In this document: positions 1 through 7,008 of the stretch, piece after piece
How positions within the stretch are numbered: position 1 is the stretch's first letter
Layout of the letters: every line of letters starts with the position of its first letter
NCBI GenBank assembly: GCA_026399755.1
Contig: JAPLQI010000024.1
Location: 1-64,000 of the forward strand
Length of the DNA: 64,000 nt
DNA from: Pseudomonadota bacterium
Lineage (GTDB): Bacteria > Pseudomonadota > Gammaproteobacteria > Burkholderiales > Chitinibacteraceae
Direction: 5' to 3'
Program-made: the position numbers and the translations under genes
Notes under the pieces: generated by a model
The model's database searches: none
What the model was told of the DNA's origin: nothing
The model's input: only the letters and a program-made list of their open reading frames with translations

Positions 1-221
1 CTAAAAGGCGAGCCGCCCAATAAATCGCAGACAAACACCGCGCCCGCGCCCTGATCCACCGTGGCGAGCGCCTGTCTTAAAGAAGCATCAAGCACCGCCG
101 TGCTGTTGCCTTCAGGGAAATCCACAGCAATCAGCTGCGCCTGCTCACCAAACACCTGCACAATCGCTTCATAAGTGCCGCTGGCAATGCGTCCATGACC
201 CGTCAAAATTAAGGCAATCAT
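1..221 (-). CDS. agaF: PTS system mannose/fructose/sorbose-type EIIA component, 3' truncated by window edge
   Basis: This is the N-terminal 73 residues of an EIIA of the mannose PTS family; the rest lies beyond the left edge. I translated it from the sequence: it begins MIALILTGHGRIASGTYEA, and His9 in the LTGHG motif is the expected phosphorylation site that accepts phosphate from HPr. The later segment FVCDLLGGSPF is also typical of the family. The start ATG at 221 is preceded by AAAGGA. It lies 55 bp downstream of the EIID gene on the same strand and completes an EIIB-EIIC-EIID-EIIA set. The name agaF is inferred from the agaR/agaS/kbaZ context; the sequence alone gives only the PTS family. 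Confidence 0.85.
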   Translation of the reverse strand, partial: MIALILTGHGRIASGTYEAIVQVFGEQAQLIAVDFPEGNSTAVLDASLRQALATVDQGAGAVFVCDLLGGSPF

Positions 222-276
222 TTTCTAATCCTTTAAAGCTGCAGCGCCTGCCTGAACACACACGCTGCAGCGGTAA

Positions 277-1170
277 TTACAAGAAACCGAATAATTTTCC
301 AGCCAGACCAAACAACACCGTTACGCCAATTAGCTTCACGGGTGAATAGCCTTTTTTCATCAAGGCAAACATCAAAAAGGTGAATACCAGCGGCAAGAGA
401 TTAGGCATCAGCTTATCGAGCACATCGGCTTGCAACGCAATTTTGGCTTTACCGGCATGAATTTCCAGCGGCGTAGACAGCCTGACATAAGATGCCACCA
501 GCGCACCTATCACCGTCATCCCCACAATCGAAGCGGCATGCGATATTTTCTTGGTATTGGCTTTTAAAGCGCTAATCGCCCCCAGCCCCGCCCTGTAGCC
601 ATAATGCGCCAAACCGAAGCGCAGGCCAAAGTGCAGTGAATTAAACAGCAGCAGAAACACAATCGGCCCAAACAAACTGCCTTCCAGCGCCAGCGCAGCA
701 CCTATCCCCGCGCAAATCGGCAACCAAGTCAGCCAGAACATCGCGTCGCCAATCCCGCCCAAAGGCCCCATCAGCGCCACTTTCACGGCCCGTATGGTGG
801 AGATTTTTTCCTTGCTCTGCTCCATCGCCAGCACAAGGCCAGATAGAAAAGTCACATCAAAGGGGTGGACATTAATAAATTCCATATGCATCTGCGCGGA
901 ATTCTTTAAGTCTTCTGGGTTTTTATGGATTTTGCGCAGTGCCGGCAAAATCGTATACAACCAGCCACCCGCCTGCATCCGCTCGTAGTTAAACGAGGCT
1001 TGCAGGGCCAAAGAGCGCCAGGCCATGCGGTTAATGTCTTTTTTAGTGAGCGGCTCGGCGGGCGTGGTATCGATATAGTCATCGCGCTCAACATGGCTGG
1101 TAGCGAGGGCTTGCTGCATACGCAGCTCGGCTTTGGCCGCATTTGCGGCTTCAGTATCATTAAATCCCAT
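277..1170 (-). CDS. agaE: PTS N-acetylgalactosamine/galactosamine-type EIID membrane component
   Basis: EIID subunit of a mannose-family PTS permease, which with EIIC forms the membrane channel for the sugar. The start chosen is the ATG at 1170 (MGFNDTEAANAAK), because GGAGG lies 6 bases upstream and because the product of 297 residues matches the usual EIID length; the frame is open to 1239 with a less likely longer start. The conserved block ALMGPLGGIGDAMFWLTWLPICAGIGA is a family hallmark, and three or four hydrophobic segments lie in the C-terminal half. Its start overlaps the end of the EIIC gene, consistent with translational coupling. The substrate is inferred from the aga context. Confidence 0.88.
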   Translation of the reverse strand: MGFNDTEAANAAKAELRMQQALATSHVERDDYIDTTPAEPLTKKDINRMAWRSLALQASFNYERMQAGGWLYTILPALRKIHKNPEDLKNSAQMHMEFINVHPFDVTFLSGLVLAMEQSKEKISTIRAVKVALMGPLGGIGDAMFWLTWLPICAGIGAALALEGSLFGPIVFLLLFNSLHFGLRFGLAHYGYRAGLGAISALKANTKKISHAASIVGMTVIGALVASYVRLSTPLEIHAGKAKIALQADVLDKLMPNLLPLVFTFLMFALMKKGYSPVKLIGVTVLFGLAGKLFGFL

Positions 1171-1927
1171 CATCCACCTCCACATTGCGGGCAGCTTGAG
1201 GCTGTGCGCGGTTTTGATTAAAGTAATCGGCCATTGCAATCGCTAAAGCGGCCAATGCCACCGCCAGAATCGGCAGTTTTAGATAAGTCACCGCCACAAA
1301 ACCCATAATGAAATAAGCGACGTAATTGGTTTTCAGCATGATTTTCATCAGCAGCGCAAAACCAATCGCTGGCATCATGCCACCCGCTACGCTCAAGCCA
1401 TCCAACACCCATTTCGGCGCTTTTTGCACCGCAGCACCTGCCGCTTCGGCACCAAAATAAATCGGCAAAAAAGCCATCACAAAGTAAAAGACAAACAGCG
1501 TGATCATGCCAAGGTAGTTCACCCACTCGATGCCACGCCAATTGCCCCGCTTCACCATCTCATCGCATTTGTGCATCATCGGCGAGAATGCGGTAAAGAG
1601 CAGGGTAATGCAGCCTTGCACCGCAATCGAAAACGGCACCGCCACGCCAATCGCCACTGTAGGCTCGGCCTTGGTCAAAATGGCAAAAGCCGTGCCGATA
1701 ATCCCGCCTATCACCACATTGGGCGGCTGCGCTCCGGCCAGCGGCACCATGCCCATCCAAACCAGCTCTAAAGTACCTCCCACCAGCAAGCCGGTTTGCA
1801 CATCACCTAAAATCAGCCCTACCAAAGGGCCAATCACCACGGGCCGGTGCATATGCGTCAGGCCGTCAAATAAATCGACCCCCGCCACACCCGCCAACAG
1901 CGCAATCAATAAGGCTTCAAATAGCAT
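1160..1927 (-). CDS. agaW: PTS N-acetylgalactosamine/galactosamine-type EIIC membrane component
   Basis: EIIC permease subunit of a mannose-family PTS, 255 residues, with the full set of hydrophobic helices and the glycine-rich segments PLVGLILGDVQTGLLVGGTLELVWMG and AQPPNVVIGGIIGTAFAI typical of the family. It forms the sugar channel together with the adjacent EIID. The start at 1927 has AAGGA upstream and lies 11 bp from the EIIB stop codon. The aga-type specificity (GalNAc or galactosamine) rests on linkage to agaS, kbaZ and agaR. The agaW/agaC choice of symbol is arbitrary because the two paralogous E. coli systems cannot be told apart here. Confidence 0.88.
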   Translation of the reverse strand: MLFEALLIALLAGVAGVDLFDGLTHMHRPVVIGPLVGLILGDVQTGLLVGGTLELVWMGMVPLAGAQPPNVVIGGIIGTAFAILTKAEPTVAIGVAVPFSIAVQGCITLLFTAFSPMMHKCDEMVKRGNWRGIEWVNYLGMITLFVFYFVMAFLPIYFGAEAAGAAVQKAPKWVLDGLSVAGGMMPAIGFALLMKIMLKTNYVAYFIMGFVAVTYLKLPILAVALAALAIAMADYFNQNRAQPQAARNVEVDDGI

Positions 1928-1938
1928 GATTTCAATCC

Positions 1939-2418
1939 TTACAGCAGTTTAGAAACAAGATCGCCCGATTCATCAGGCACTCGACGAATTTCGCAAACCA
2001 CCTTAAGTTCAGCCAGCTCGCGAAAAGCTTGCACATCGGCATCATCCACCGACACTGTTTTATGAATTTGCCGCTTTCCTTCGGCAAAATGCATATTGCC
2101 CACATTCACGGCATGAATCGGCACGCCACCTTGCACCAGCGTCAGCACGTCCTGCGGGGTTTTGCACACCAGCAAAATCTTTTGATGCGCCGCCGCTTTA
2201 TGAATCACATCGATGGTTTTTTGCAGGGTGAAATAGCGCGTTTGCACGCCATCGCTGACCACCATATCCATTAAGTTTTGCTGCACCGGATCGGCCGCCG
2301 CGGCGTCATTGGCCACCAACACCAAATTCGCCCCAAGGCTGCCTGTCCAGGTCACACCCACCTGACCATGCACAAGCCGGTTATCAATACGGGTAAGTAA
2401 AATATTTGGCCCAGCCAT
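1939..2418 (-). CDS. agaV: PTS N-acetylgalactosamine/galactosamine-type EIIB component
   Basis: Soluble EIIB subunit of 159 residues, the usual length. It begins MAGPNILLTRIDNRLVHGQV; His17 in RLVHGQV is the phospho-accepting histidine that passes phosphate from EIIA to the incoming sugar. AAGGAG stands 8 bases before the start. It is the first gene of the PTS block, separated from upstream agaS by a 415-bp gap filled with dispersed repeats, so it may need its own promoter or depend on read-through across that gap. GalNAc or galactosamine as substrate is inferred from gene context. Confidence 0.9.
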   Translation of the reverse strand: MAGPNILLTRIDNRLVHGQVGVTWTGSLGANLVLVANDAAAADPVQQNLMDMVVSDGVQTRYFTLQKTIDVIHKAAAHQKILLVCKTPQDVLTLVQGGVPIHAVNVGNMHFAEGKRQIHKTVSVDDADVQAFRELAELKVVCEIRRVPDESGDLVSKLL

Positions 2419-2446
2419 GATGTGCTCCTTGTCTTTTTAATTATTT

Positions 2447-2672
2447 AAGTGCCTTCGGCACGTTGATTTAGGTGCGGGCAGCCACCGCGGGGGCCTTCCT
2501 TTCTTGAACGGCCAAGAAGCGAAGCCAAGCCACAACCTCAAAAACACGAAGGCCCCTGCGCTGCGGACAATCGAGTCGGCGGCAGGCGGGATTGGCTCGC
2601 GGCCTCGCTCCCTGGCCGAAACCCCGCCCCGCTTGTTCCTCGCTCCGGCGTGTTTCAAGGGGAGATTTAAGC
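2447..2672 (-). repeat. Dispersed repeat R1, copy 1 (inside the aga operon)
   Basis: A GC-rich block of roughly 225 bp that recurs at about 10060-10290 and 28495-28710, both in the opposite orientation. Shared landmarks are the small hairpin GTGCCTTCGGCAC, CCACCGCGGGGGCCTT, GGCCAAGAAGCGAAGCCA, GCGGACAATCGAGTCGGCGG, and CTCCGGCGTGTTTCAAGG. The apparent open frames on either strand here are by-products of this composition: the copies diverge by substitutions and small gaps rather than keeping a frame. Unlike the other two copies, this one lacks the flanking GTAGGGCGGG inverted ends. Strand minus is assigned so that copies 2 and 3 are plus. Confidence 0.85.
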
Positions 2673-2724
2673 CCCGTATCATGAGCTGCGATACGAATCC
2701 TAATAGCGGGGTTTTAAAACATTC

Positions 2725-2813
2725 AAAACCTAAAAATAACCGAACTTAAGTCATGTTTACCTCCGTGAAACTCCGTGTCCTCTGTGCTCTCTGTGTTTCA
2801 AGATTTAGGTTTT
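2725..2813. repeat. Short dispersed hairpin element R2, copy 1
   Basis: An 89-bp segment bounded by a perfect 10-bp inverted repeat (AAAACCTAAA at 2725-2734 and TTTAGGTTTT at 2804-2813). Its interior carries CTCCGTGAAACTCCGTGT, which recurs in the element at 31081-31194 together with near-identical right ends (CAAGATTTAGGTTTT here, CAAGATTTGGGTTTT there). No coding potential is seen. It sits 20 bp from the agaS stop codon, so its hairpin may shape the 3' end of the agaR-kbaZ-agaS transcript. Confidence 0.7.
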
Positions 2814-2833
2814 CGCGGCATACCATCAGTTAG

Positions 2834-3994
2834 TTAAGCCGGATAGGGATAAATTTTTACGCCTTGCACCACGCGGTTTACTTCGCCAGTTGGGCAGGGG
2901 TTATCGGGTGCCAGGCCCCGTGCTAAAGAACATTCAAAAGCAAAGAGCTGGGCAAACAGCAGATAAGGCAGTGATAAATACAGCTCATCCACGCCCTCCA
3001 TCGTCACTTCAATCAAGGGTAAGGCAGCGCTGCTTTTCGGCCCTAGAGCGACCACCTGCTGGGCAATACCATTGGCGATCAATTCCGCTTGCAGATCGTC
3101 GTCGTAGCGGCGGGTATAAGAATCTGCCGCGGCCATAAACATCACCACGCAGCTTTGGCTGTCGATCATAAATTTGGGGCCGTGACGCACACCCAAGGTG
3201 GAATCAAAACGCGTGGCTATTTGCCCTGCGCTTAGCTCCAGCATTTTTAAAGCGGCCTCTTCTGCCAGCCCCGCCATTTCGCCACTGCCAAGGTAAATCA
3301 CACGCTTAAAGCCTTTGCCTGCCAGCGCTTTGGCTTGCGATGCCCAGCCCTCCAGCTGCGATTCGCAAAAGGCCGCCACGGTTTCGATTTGCTCTTTGGC
3401 ACGGCTTAATAAAATGCCCGGCGTCAGCATCATGGCCGCAGCCACAAACATGCAGCTGAAGCTGGAGGTCATAGCAAAGCTTTGATCGTTTGCGCCTTCA
3501 GGCATCAGCACGCAATAGGCATGGGGATTATCCTGGCTGTATTTCGCCAACTCGCCTTCTGGATTACACGTCAGCACTAAATGGCGGCAGTAGGGCAAAA
3601 GCTGATTAGCCAGATTCACTGCCGCTACGCTTTCTGGGCTATTACCTGAACGGGCAAAAGACACCATCAGGGTGGGGCGCGATGGGTCTAGATAGGCAAG
3701 CGGCTGGCTGACAATATCGGTGGTCGAAATCGCCTCGGCGGCAAGGCCAAAAGAGGCCCGCAGCCATGGCTCTAAAGTGCGTCCTGCAAAGGCAGATGTA
3801 CCTGCGCCACAGAGGATAATCCGTAAATTTGGCGTGGATAGCACATCCAGCATCCATGCTTTCCATGCTAATTTATCCTGGGTCAGCCCCGTCATCAGCT
3901 CGCGCCAAAGCCTAGGTTGCTGGCTAATTTCACGGGCGGTGTGCACAGCACCACGGTCGGCAAGCACGCTTTGTTCATAGTTAAGGTAATTCAT
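2834..3994 (-). CDS. agaS: AgaS-type SIS-domain sugar isomerase/deaminase
   Basis: A member of the AgaS branch of SIS (sugar isomerase) proteins. In the aga pathway AgaS converts galactosamine-6-phosphate to tagatose-6-phosphate with release of ammonia. Two SIS modules are visible: the first around IILCGAGTSAFAGRTLEPWL and SFARSGNSPESVAAV, the second around RVIYLGSGEMAGLAEEAALKMLELSAG and RHGPKFMID. The start is the ATG at 3994, which overlaps the kbaZ stop in an ATGA arrangement and has GGAGG 8 bases upstream. This gives 386 residues, close to the E. coli protein; an upstream in-frame ATG at 4015 is less likely. Confidence 0.93.
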   Translation of the reverse strand: MNYLNYEQSVLADRGAVHTAREISQQPRLWRELMTGLTQDKLAWKAWMLDVLSTPNLRIILCGAGTSAFAGRTLEPWLRASFGLAAEAISTTDIVSQPLAYLDPSRPTLMVSFARSGNSPESVAAVNLANQLLPYCRHLVLTCNPEGELAKYSQDNPHAYCVLMPEGANDQSFAMTSSFSCMFVAAAMMLTPGILLSRAKEQIETVAAFCESQLEGWASQAKALAGKGFKRVIYLGSGEMAGLAEEAALKMLELSAGQIATRFDSTLGVRHGPKFMIDSQSCVVMFMAAADSYTRRYDDDLQAELIANGIAQQVVALGPKSSAALPLIEVTMEGVDELYLSLPYLLFAQLFAFECSLARGLAPDNPCPTGEVNRVVQGVKIYPYPA

Positions 3995-5274
3995 GATTGT
4001 GCCTCCGTGCCGCATGCACGGGCATAGAGCTGGGTGACTTCCATGATTTTATCCACCACCCATGCTTCAGGCTCGGCAGGCAATAAGCCCGCGCTGATTT
4101 TTTTGGCCTGCTCGGGCAGGTATTGGCTGATTAAAGTGGGCAGCGGTGGCTGGCGGCGTAAATTATCAAACAGTTTTGCCGCTGCCGCGCTCACTTCTGG
4201 ATGCGGCCAGTAGTAGCGAATCCGATCCGACAAGCTGTAATTGCGATCCAGATACTGCTGATGCCCGGCCTGATCGTAATAAGCCAGCCAGTAATCTGGC
4301 TCTTCTTTCATCACTTGAGTGAGCGTGTCTTTTAAATGCGAAGCGGCAAATTCGCCTATGGCTTCGCGCTCAATCGCATCTAGCGCAAACATCGCCTCGC
4401 GCAAAGCAAAAGTTAAGCCCGGGCCGACTTTTAAAATGGCAAAGTGATCTTGCACCAGCTCCCGAAGCGAGGTCTCGGTTTGGTAATCGGTAGAGTGCGC
4501 CTCAAACACCAGCGCTTCTTTGGCAATAAATGCACTGAGCGCGGTGGCTTTATCATGCTGATAACGCACCACTTTATGATGATCAAACTCAACGCCAGGT
4601 TGCACCACCATCGCGATCACCCTAGGCCAAGCTGCCGCGCAGCCTGCTTCGGCAAATACCTGCTGGTGCACCGCCAACGTTTGCGCTGCGGCCTCGGGCG
4701 AGGTGACTTCCACAGCATTCAGCGACTCTTGCGCACCGCCCGGCACCGGCACTTCGGTACCAATCACATACACAGGCGCTTCCCCTCCTGCGGTATGCCA
4801 AGCGCCTTCGGCCACCTGGCACAAAGCCGCGGCGCGTTTGGCCACCGTGGCATCGCTCAGCGGTACAGGGTCGCCCGCGCACGACATCGAGCAATCCAAA
4901 TGAATTTTGCGAAAGCCTGCCAATACATAGGCGCTGACCATTTCGGCGGCCTTGGCCATGGCCTGAGCGGCCGGCTCTTTTTGCCAAGCATTTGGGCCTA
5001 AATGATCTCCGCCTAAAATAATGCGCGCCTTTGCAAATCCCACTTTATCGGCAATTGCAAATACATAGTTTTTAAAATCGGCCGGCTTCATGCCGGTATA
5101 GCCACCAAATTGATTCACCTGATTGGAAGTAGCCTCAATTAAAATATAACTATCGTCTTGCAGGCCCTGCTGCAATGCCGCTTCTAAAACCAGCGGATGG
5201 GCAGAGCAAATTGAATAAATACCATTAGCTTGCCCAGCTTTATGCTGCTTGATCATTTCTATTAAATAAGACAT
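3991..5274 (-). CDS. kbaZ: Tagatose-1,6-bisphosphate aldolase subunit KbaZ/GatZ
   Basis: 427 residues, the usual length for the KbaZ/AgaZ/GatZ family, the non-catalytic subunit that activates class II tagatose-bisphosphate aldolase (KbaY or GatY). Recognisable family stretches are GIYSICSAHPLVLEAALQ near the N terminus, RIILGGDHLGPNAWQ, and VFEAHSTDYQT. A strong AAAGGAG precedes the ATG at 5274. It lies between agaR and agaS, 24 bp from agaR and overlapping agaS by 4 bp. No catalytic KbaY gene is visible in the window; it may lie beyond the left edge or elsewhere, or this family may act as a 6-phosphate kinase partner as discussed for some AgaZ proteins. Confidence 0.93.
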   Translation of the reverse strand: MSYLIEMIKQHKAGQANGIYSICSAHPLVLEAALQQGLQDDSYILIEATSNQVNQFGGYTGMKPADFKNYVFAIADKVGFAKARIILGGDHLGPNAWQKEPAAQAMAKAAEMVSAYVLAGFRKIHLDCSMSCAGDPVPLSDATVAKRAAALCQVAEGAWHTAGGEAPVYVIGTEVPVPGGAQESLNAVEVTSPEAAAQTLAVHQQVFAEAGCAAAWPRVIAMVVQPGVEFDHHKVVRYQHDKATALSAFIAKEALVFEAHSTDYQTETSLRELVQDHFAILKVGPGLTFALREAMFALDAIEREAIGEFAASHLKDTLTQVMKEEPDYWLAYYDQAGHQQYLDRNYSLSDRIRYYWPHPEVSAAAAKLFDNLRRQPPLPTLISQYLPEQAKKISAGLLPAEPEAWVVDKIMEVTQLYARACGTEAQS

Positions 5275-5298
5275 AAAGGCTTACTCCTTTAAAAAACT

Positions 5299-6081
5299 TT
5301 ATTCCGCCACAATCACGGTTACGCCCATTTGCGTTAATGCTTGCCGATATTCATCGCTAATCCCGCTATCTGTGACCAGAATATCGACCTGCGGCATTTT
5401 GCAAATCACACAAAAACTGCGTTTGCCAAATTTACTGGAATCAGACAATAAAATAATCTGATCGCAAGCGGCCAACATGGCGCGATTAAGTTGCGCATCC
5501 TGCGCATTGGTGGTGCTCACGCCAGCTAATAAATCAATGCCATCTGCGCCAATAAATAATTTATTAAAATGATGTAATCGAACGGCCTGCTCAGCTTCTG
5601 GCCCGCATAGGGAATAAGAATCGGCGCGCAAAGTACCGCCTGTCATCATCACGGTAAAGCGCGGGTCAGCCACTAATTCGCTGGCTAAATTAAGCGCATT
5701 GGTCATTAAGGTGATTTTTTTATTGCTTGCAATATAGCGGGCTAATAAAGCGACGGTTGAGCCTGAATCCACAATAATTGAATCACCGTTTTCAACTAAA
5801 TCTGCCGCCCTGCGGGCAATTAATTGCTTTGATTCTGAGCGGATATTTTCTTTTTCTCTGAATTCCAATTCAAAAGAAAAATTCTGCGAAAGTGTGGCGC
5901 GGCCATAAGAGCGGCGAATACAACCGCTTTGCTCTAACTCATCTAAATCATGCCGAATAGTGACGGTAGAAACCCCTAATTCCTGAGCCAATACACTGAC
6001 ATTACAACTTTCATGTTGGCGCAATAGATCAACAATCTTTTCATGCCGTTTATGCATGTTTTTTAAATGACTACTAGGCAT
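5299..6081 (-). CDS. agaR: DeoR-family transcriptional repressor of the aga operon
   Basis: 260 residues with a DeoR-type winged helix-turn-helix at about residues 11-62 (ILVAQELGVSTVTIRHDL-like region: VLAQELGVSTVTIRHDLDEL) followed by a DeoR C-terminal effector domain (SIIVDSGSTVALLARYI, LFIGADGIDLLAGVST, ILLSDSSKFGKRSFCVI). Such domains bind phosphorylated sugars. As the first gene of the operon it probably autoregulates; a promoter and a 14-bp direct repeat lie upstream at 6147-6218. GAGG stands 6 bases before the ATG at 6081. The name agaR follows from its linkage to agaS and kbaZ. Confidence 0.9.
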   Translation of the reverse strand: MPSSHLKNMHKRHEKIVDLLRQHESCNVSVLAQELGVSTVTIRHDLDELEQSGCIRRSYGRATLSQNFSFELEFREKENIRSESKQLIARRAADLVENGDSIIVDSGSTVALLARYIASNKKITLMTNALNLASELVADPRFTVMMTGGTLRADSYSLCGPEAEQAVRLHHFNKLFIGADGIDLLAGVSTTNAQDAQLNRAMLAACDQIILLSDSSKFGKRSFCVICKMPQVDILVTDSGISDEYRQALTQMGVTVIVAE

Positions 6082-6146
6082 GGGAACCTCTGCTTTTATT
6101 CATTCACTACTCGTAAAAAACCTGAAGACAACAAGGAAGTGACTCG

Positions 6147-6176
6147 AATTTATTCCTACAGAGCAAAGGGTGTCAA
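6147..6176 (-). promoter_or_regulatory. Predicted sigma70-type promoter of the agaR operon
   Basis: On the minus strand a perfect -35 hexamer TTGACA (6171-6176) is followed after 18 bp by TAAATT (6147-6152), four of six matches to the -10 consensus. The predicted start is about 60 bp upstream of agaR. The two direct repeats described at 6183-6218 abut the -35 box from upstream. This is a motif match, not proof. Confidence 0.5.
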
Positions 6177-6182
6177 CGCATT

Positions 6183-6218
6183 AATTTTCGACTTAAAACG
6201 GCTAAATTTTCGACTTAA
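6183..6218. promoter_or_regulatory. Candidate AgaR operator: 14-bp direct repeat at 22-bp period
   Basis: AATTTTCGACTTAA occurs twice, at 6183-6196 and 6205-6218, exactly 22 bp apart, which is about two helical turns and so places both on one face of the DNA. The pair ends 7 bp upstream of the predicted -35 box of agaR. DeoR-family repressors commonly recognise repeated TTTCG-containing sites, so AgaR is the natural candidate. The assignment is by position and repeat structure only. Confidence 0.5.
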
Positions 6219-6390
6219 TCGAGAGTTGATAGTGATGTAAAACGGGTTTATGTAGTATTAATACATGCAAAATAAATATTAAATCAGCAAAATCACTTCT
6301 AATCCCTAGATAAATACAGCACATACTTTTAAAAATGACACAATACTACGTAACAAACAAAAACATGCCCCCACAAGATCAGACCATAAC

Positions 6391-6435
6391 AATGAAAGTA
6401 AATCGAAAGGACTACATTTTAATAACTTTCGTTTC
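6391..6435. promoter_or_regulatory. Possible further AgaR-type sites
   Basis: The minus strand at 6391-6408 reads TTTCGATTTACTTTCATT, which agrees at 16 of 18 positions with the core of the E. coli AgaR consensus as I remember it (TTTCRTTTYRYTTTYKTT). On the plus strand, TAACTTTCGTTTC at 6423-6435 matches the first part of the same consensus. They are about 310-350 bp upstream of agaR and 170-250 bp from the predicted promoter, which would suit looping or an alternative promoter. The recalled consensus should be verified. Confidence 0.3.
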
Positions 6436-6472
6436 TACCTATTAAAATGCTGCTTTTTTGTAAAAATAAATC

Positions 6473-6498
6473 AAAAAAAACGCGGCTAGGCCGCGTTT
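6473..6498 (-). terminator. Rho-independent terminator of the ydgJ-creA unit
   Basis: On the minus strand the stem AACGCGGC / GCCGCGTT with loop CTA is followed by a run of eight T. It lies about 50 bp after the creA stop codon and separates that unit from the agaR promoter region. Confidence 0.85.
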
Positions 6499-6543
6499 AA
6501 ATTAATTTATTTCCAAAGATTAAAAACAAGGAAGTGCTGAATT

Positions 6544-7008
6544 TTACTTCACAGGGATTTTCACATCGCCTGCCGGTACGGCCGTCACACTATTTTGCGG
6601 GCTTCCCTCAATCAGCTTGTCTGAGTAGGTCAGGTAAATCAGCGTATTGCGTTTAACATCGATCATGCGCACTACTTGCACCGATTTAAAAAAGATAGAG
6701 GCCGATTCAGAAAACACTTCTTCTTGCTTAGCCAAAGGGCCTTTAAAAACTAATTTAGCGGTCTGACGACAAGCAATCGAAAACTCTGCTTTATCTTCCG
6801 CCAAACCAAGCGAGCCTTTCACGCCCCCTGTTTTAGCCCGCGATATATAGCAAGTGACCCCTGCTACTTTAGGATCGTCAAAGGCATCGACTTGCACACG
6901 GTGATTGCGGCCTATCAGCTTAAAAGCGGTTGTTACCGAGCCCACTTCTTCGGCCAAGCTGATACCGCTAATCATTAAGCCTAAAAAACATAGCGTCCAT
7001 TTACTCAT
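6544..7008 (-). CDS. creA: CreA-family periplasmic protein
   Basis: CreA family protein of unknown biochemical role. The start chosen is the ATG at 7008 (MSKWTLCFLGLMISGISLAEE), because it follows GGAGGG at 7 bases and gives an immediate signal peptide with likely cleavage after SLA; a longer frame to 7032 has no such support. The mature part contains the family signature VDAFDDPKVAGVTCYISRA, GGVKGSLGLAED and SIACRQ, with two cysteines positioned as in CreA of E. coli. Its ATG overlaps the stop of the upstream oxidoreductase gene by one base (TAATG), so the two are probably translated together. Family assignment is firm, function is not. Confidence 0.88.
   Translation of the reverse strand: MSKWTLCFLGLMISGISLAEEVGSVTTAFKLIGRNHRVQVDAFDDPKVAGVTCYISRAKTGGVKGSLGLAEDKAEFSIACRQTAKLVFKGPLAKQEEVFSESASIFFKSVQVVRMIDVKRNTLIYLTYSDKLIEGSPQNSVTAVPAGDVKIPVK

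Noticed and set aside
2437-2749. Overlapping open frames on both strands within repeat R1 copy 1
   Set aside because: They coincide with a dispersed repeat whose other copies (about 10060-10290 and 28490-28720) do not preserve the frames; no ribosome sites.
4444-5001. 185-codon plus-strand frame opposite kbaZ
   Set aside because: Antisense shadow of a well-recognised gene, with His/Arg-rich translation and no start signals.
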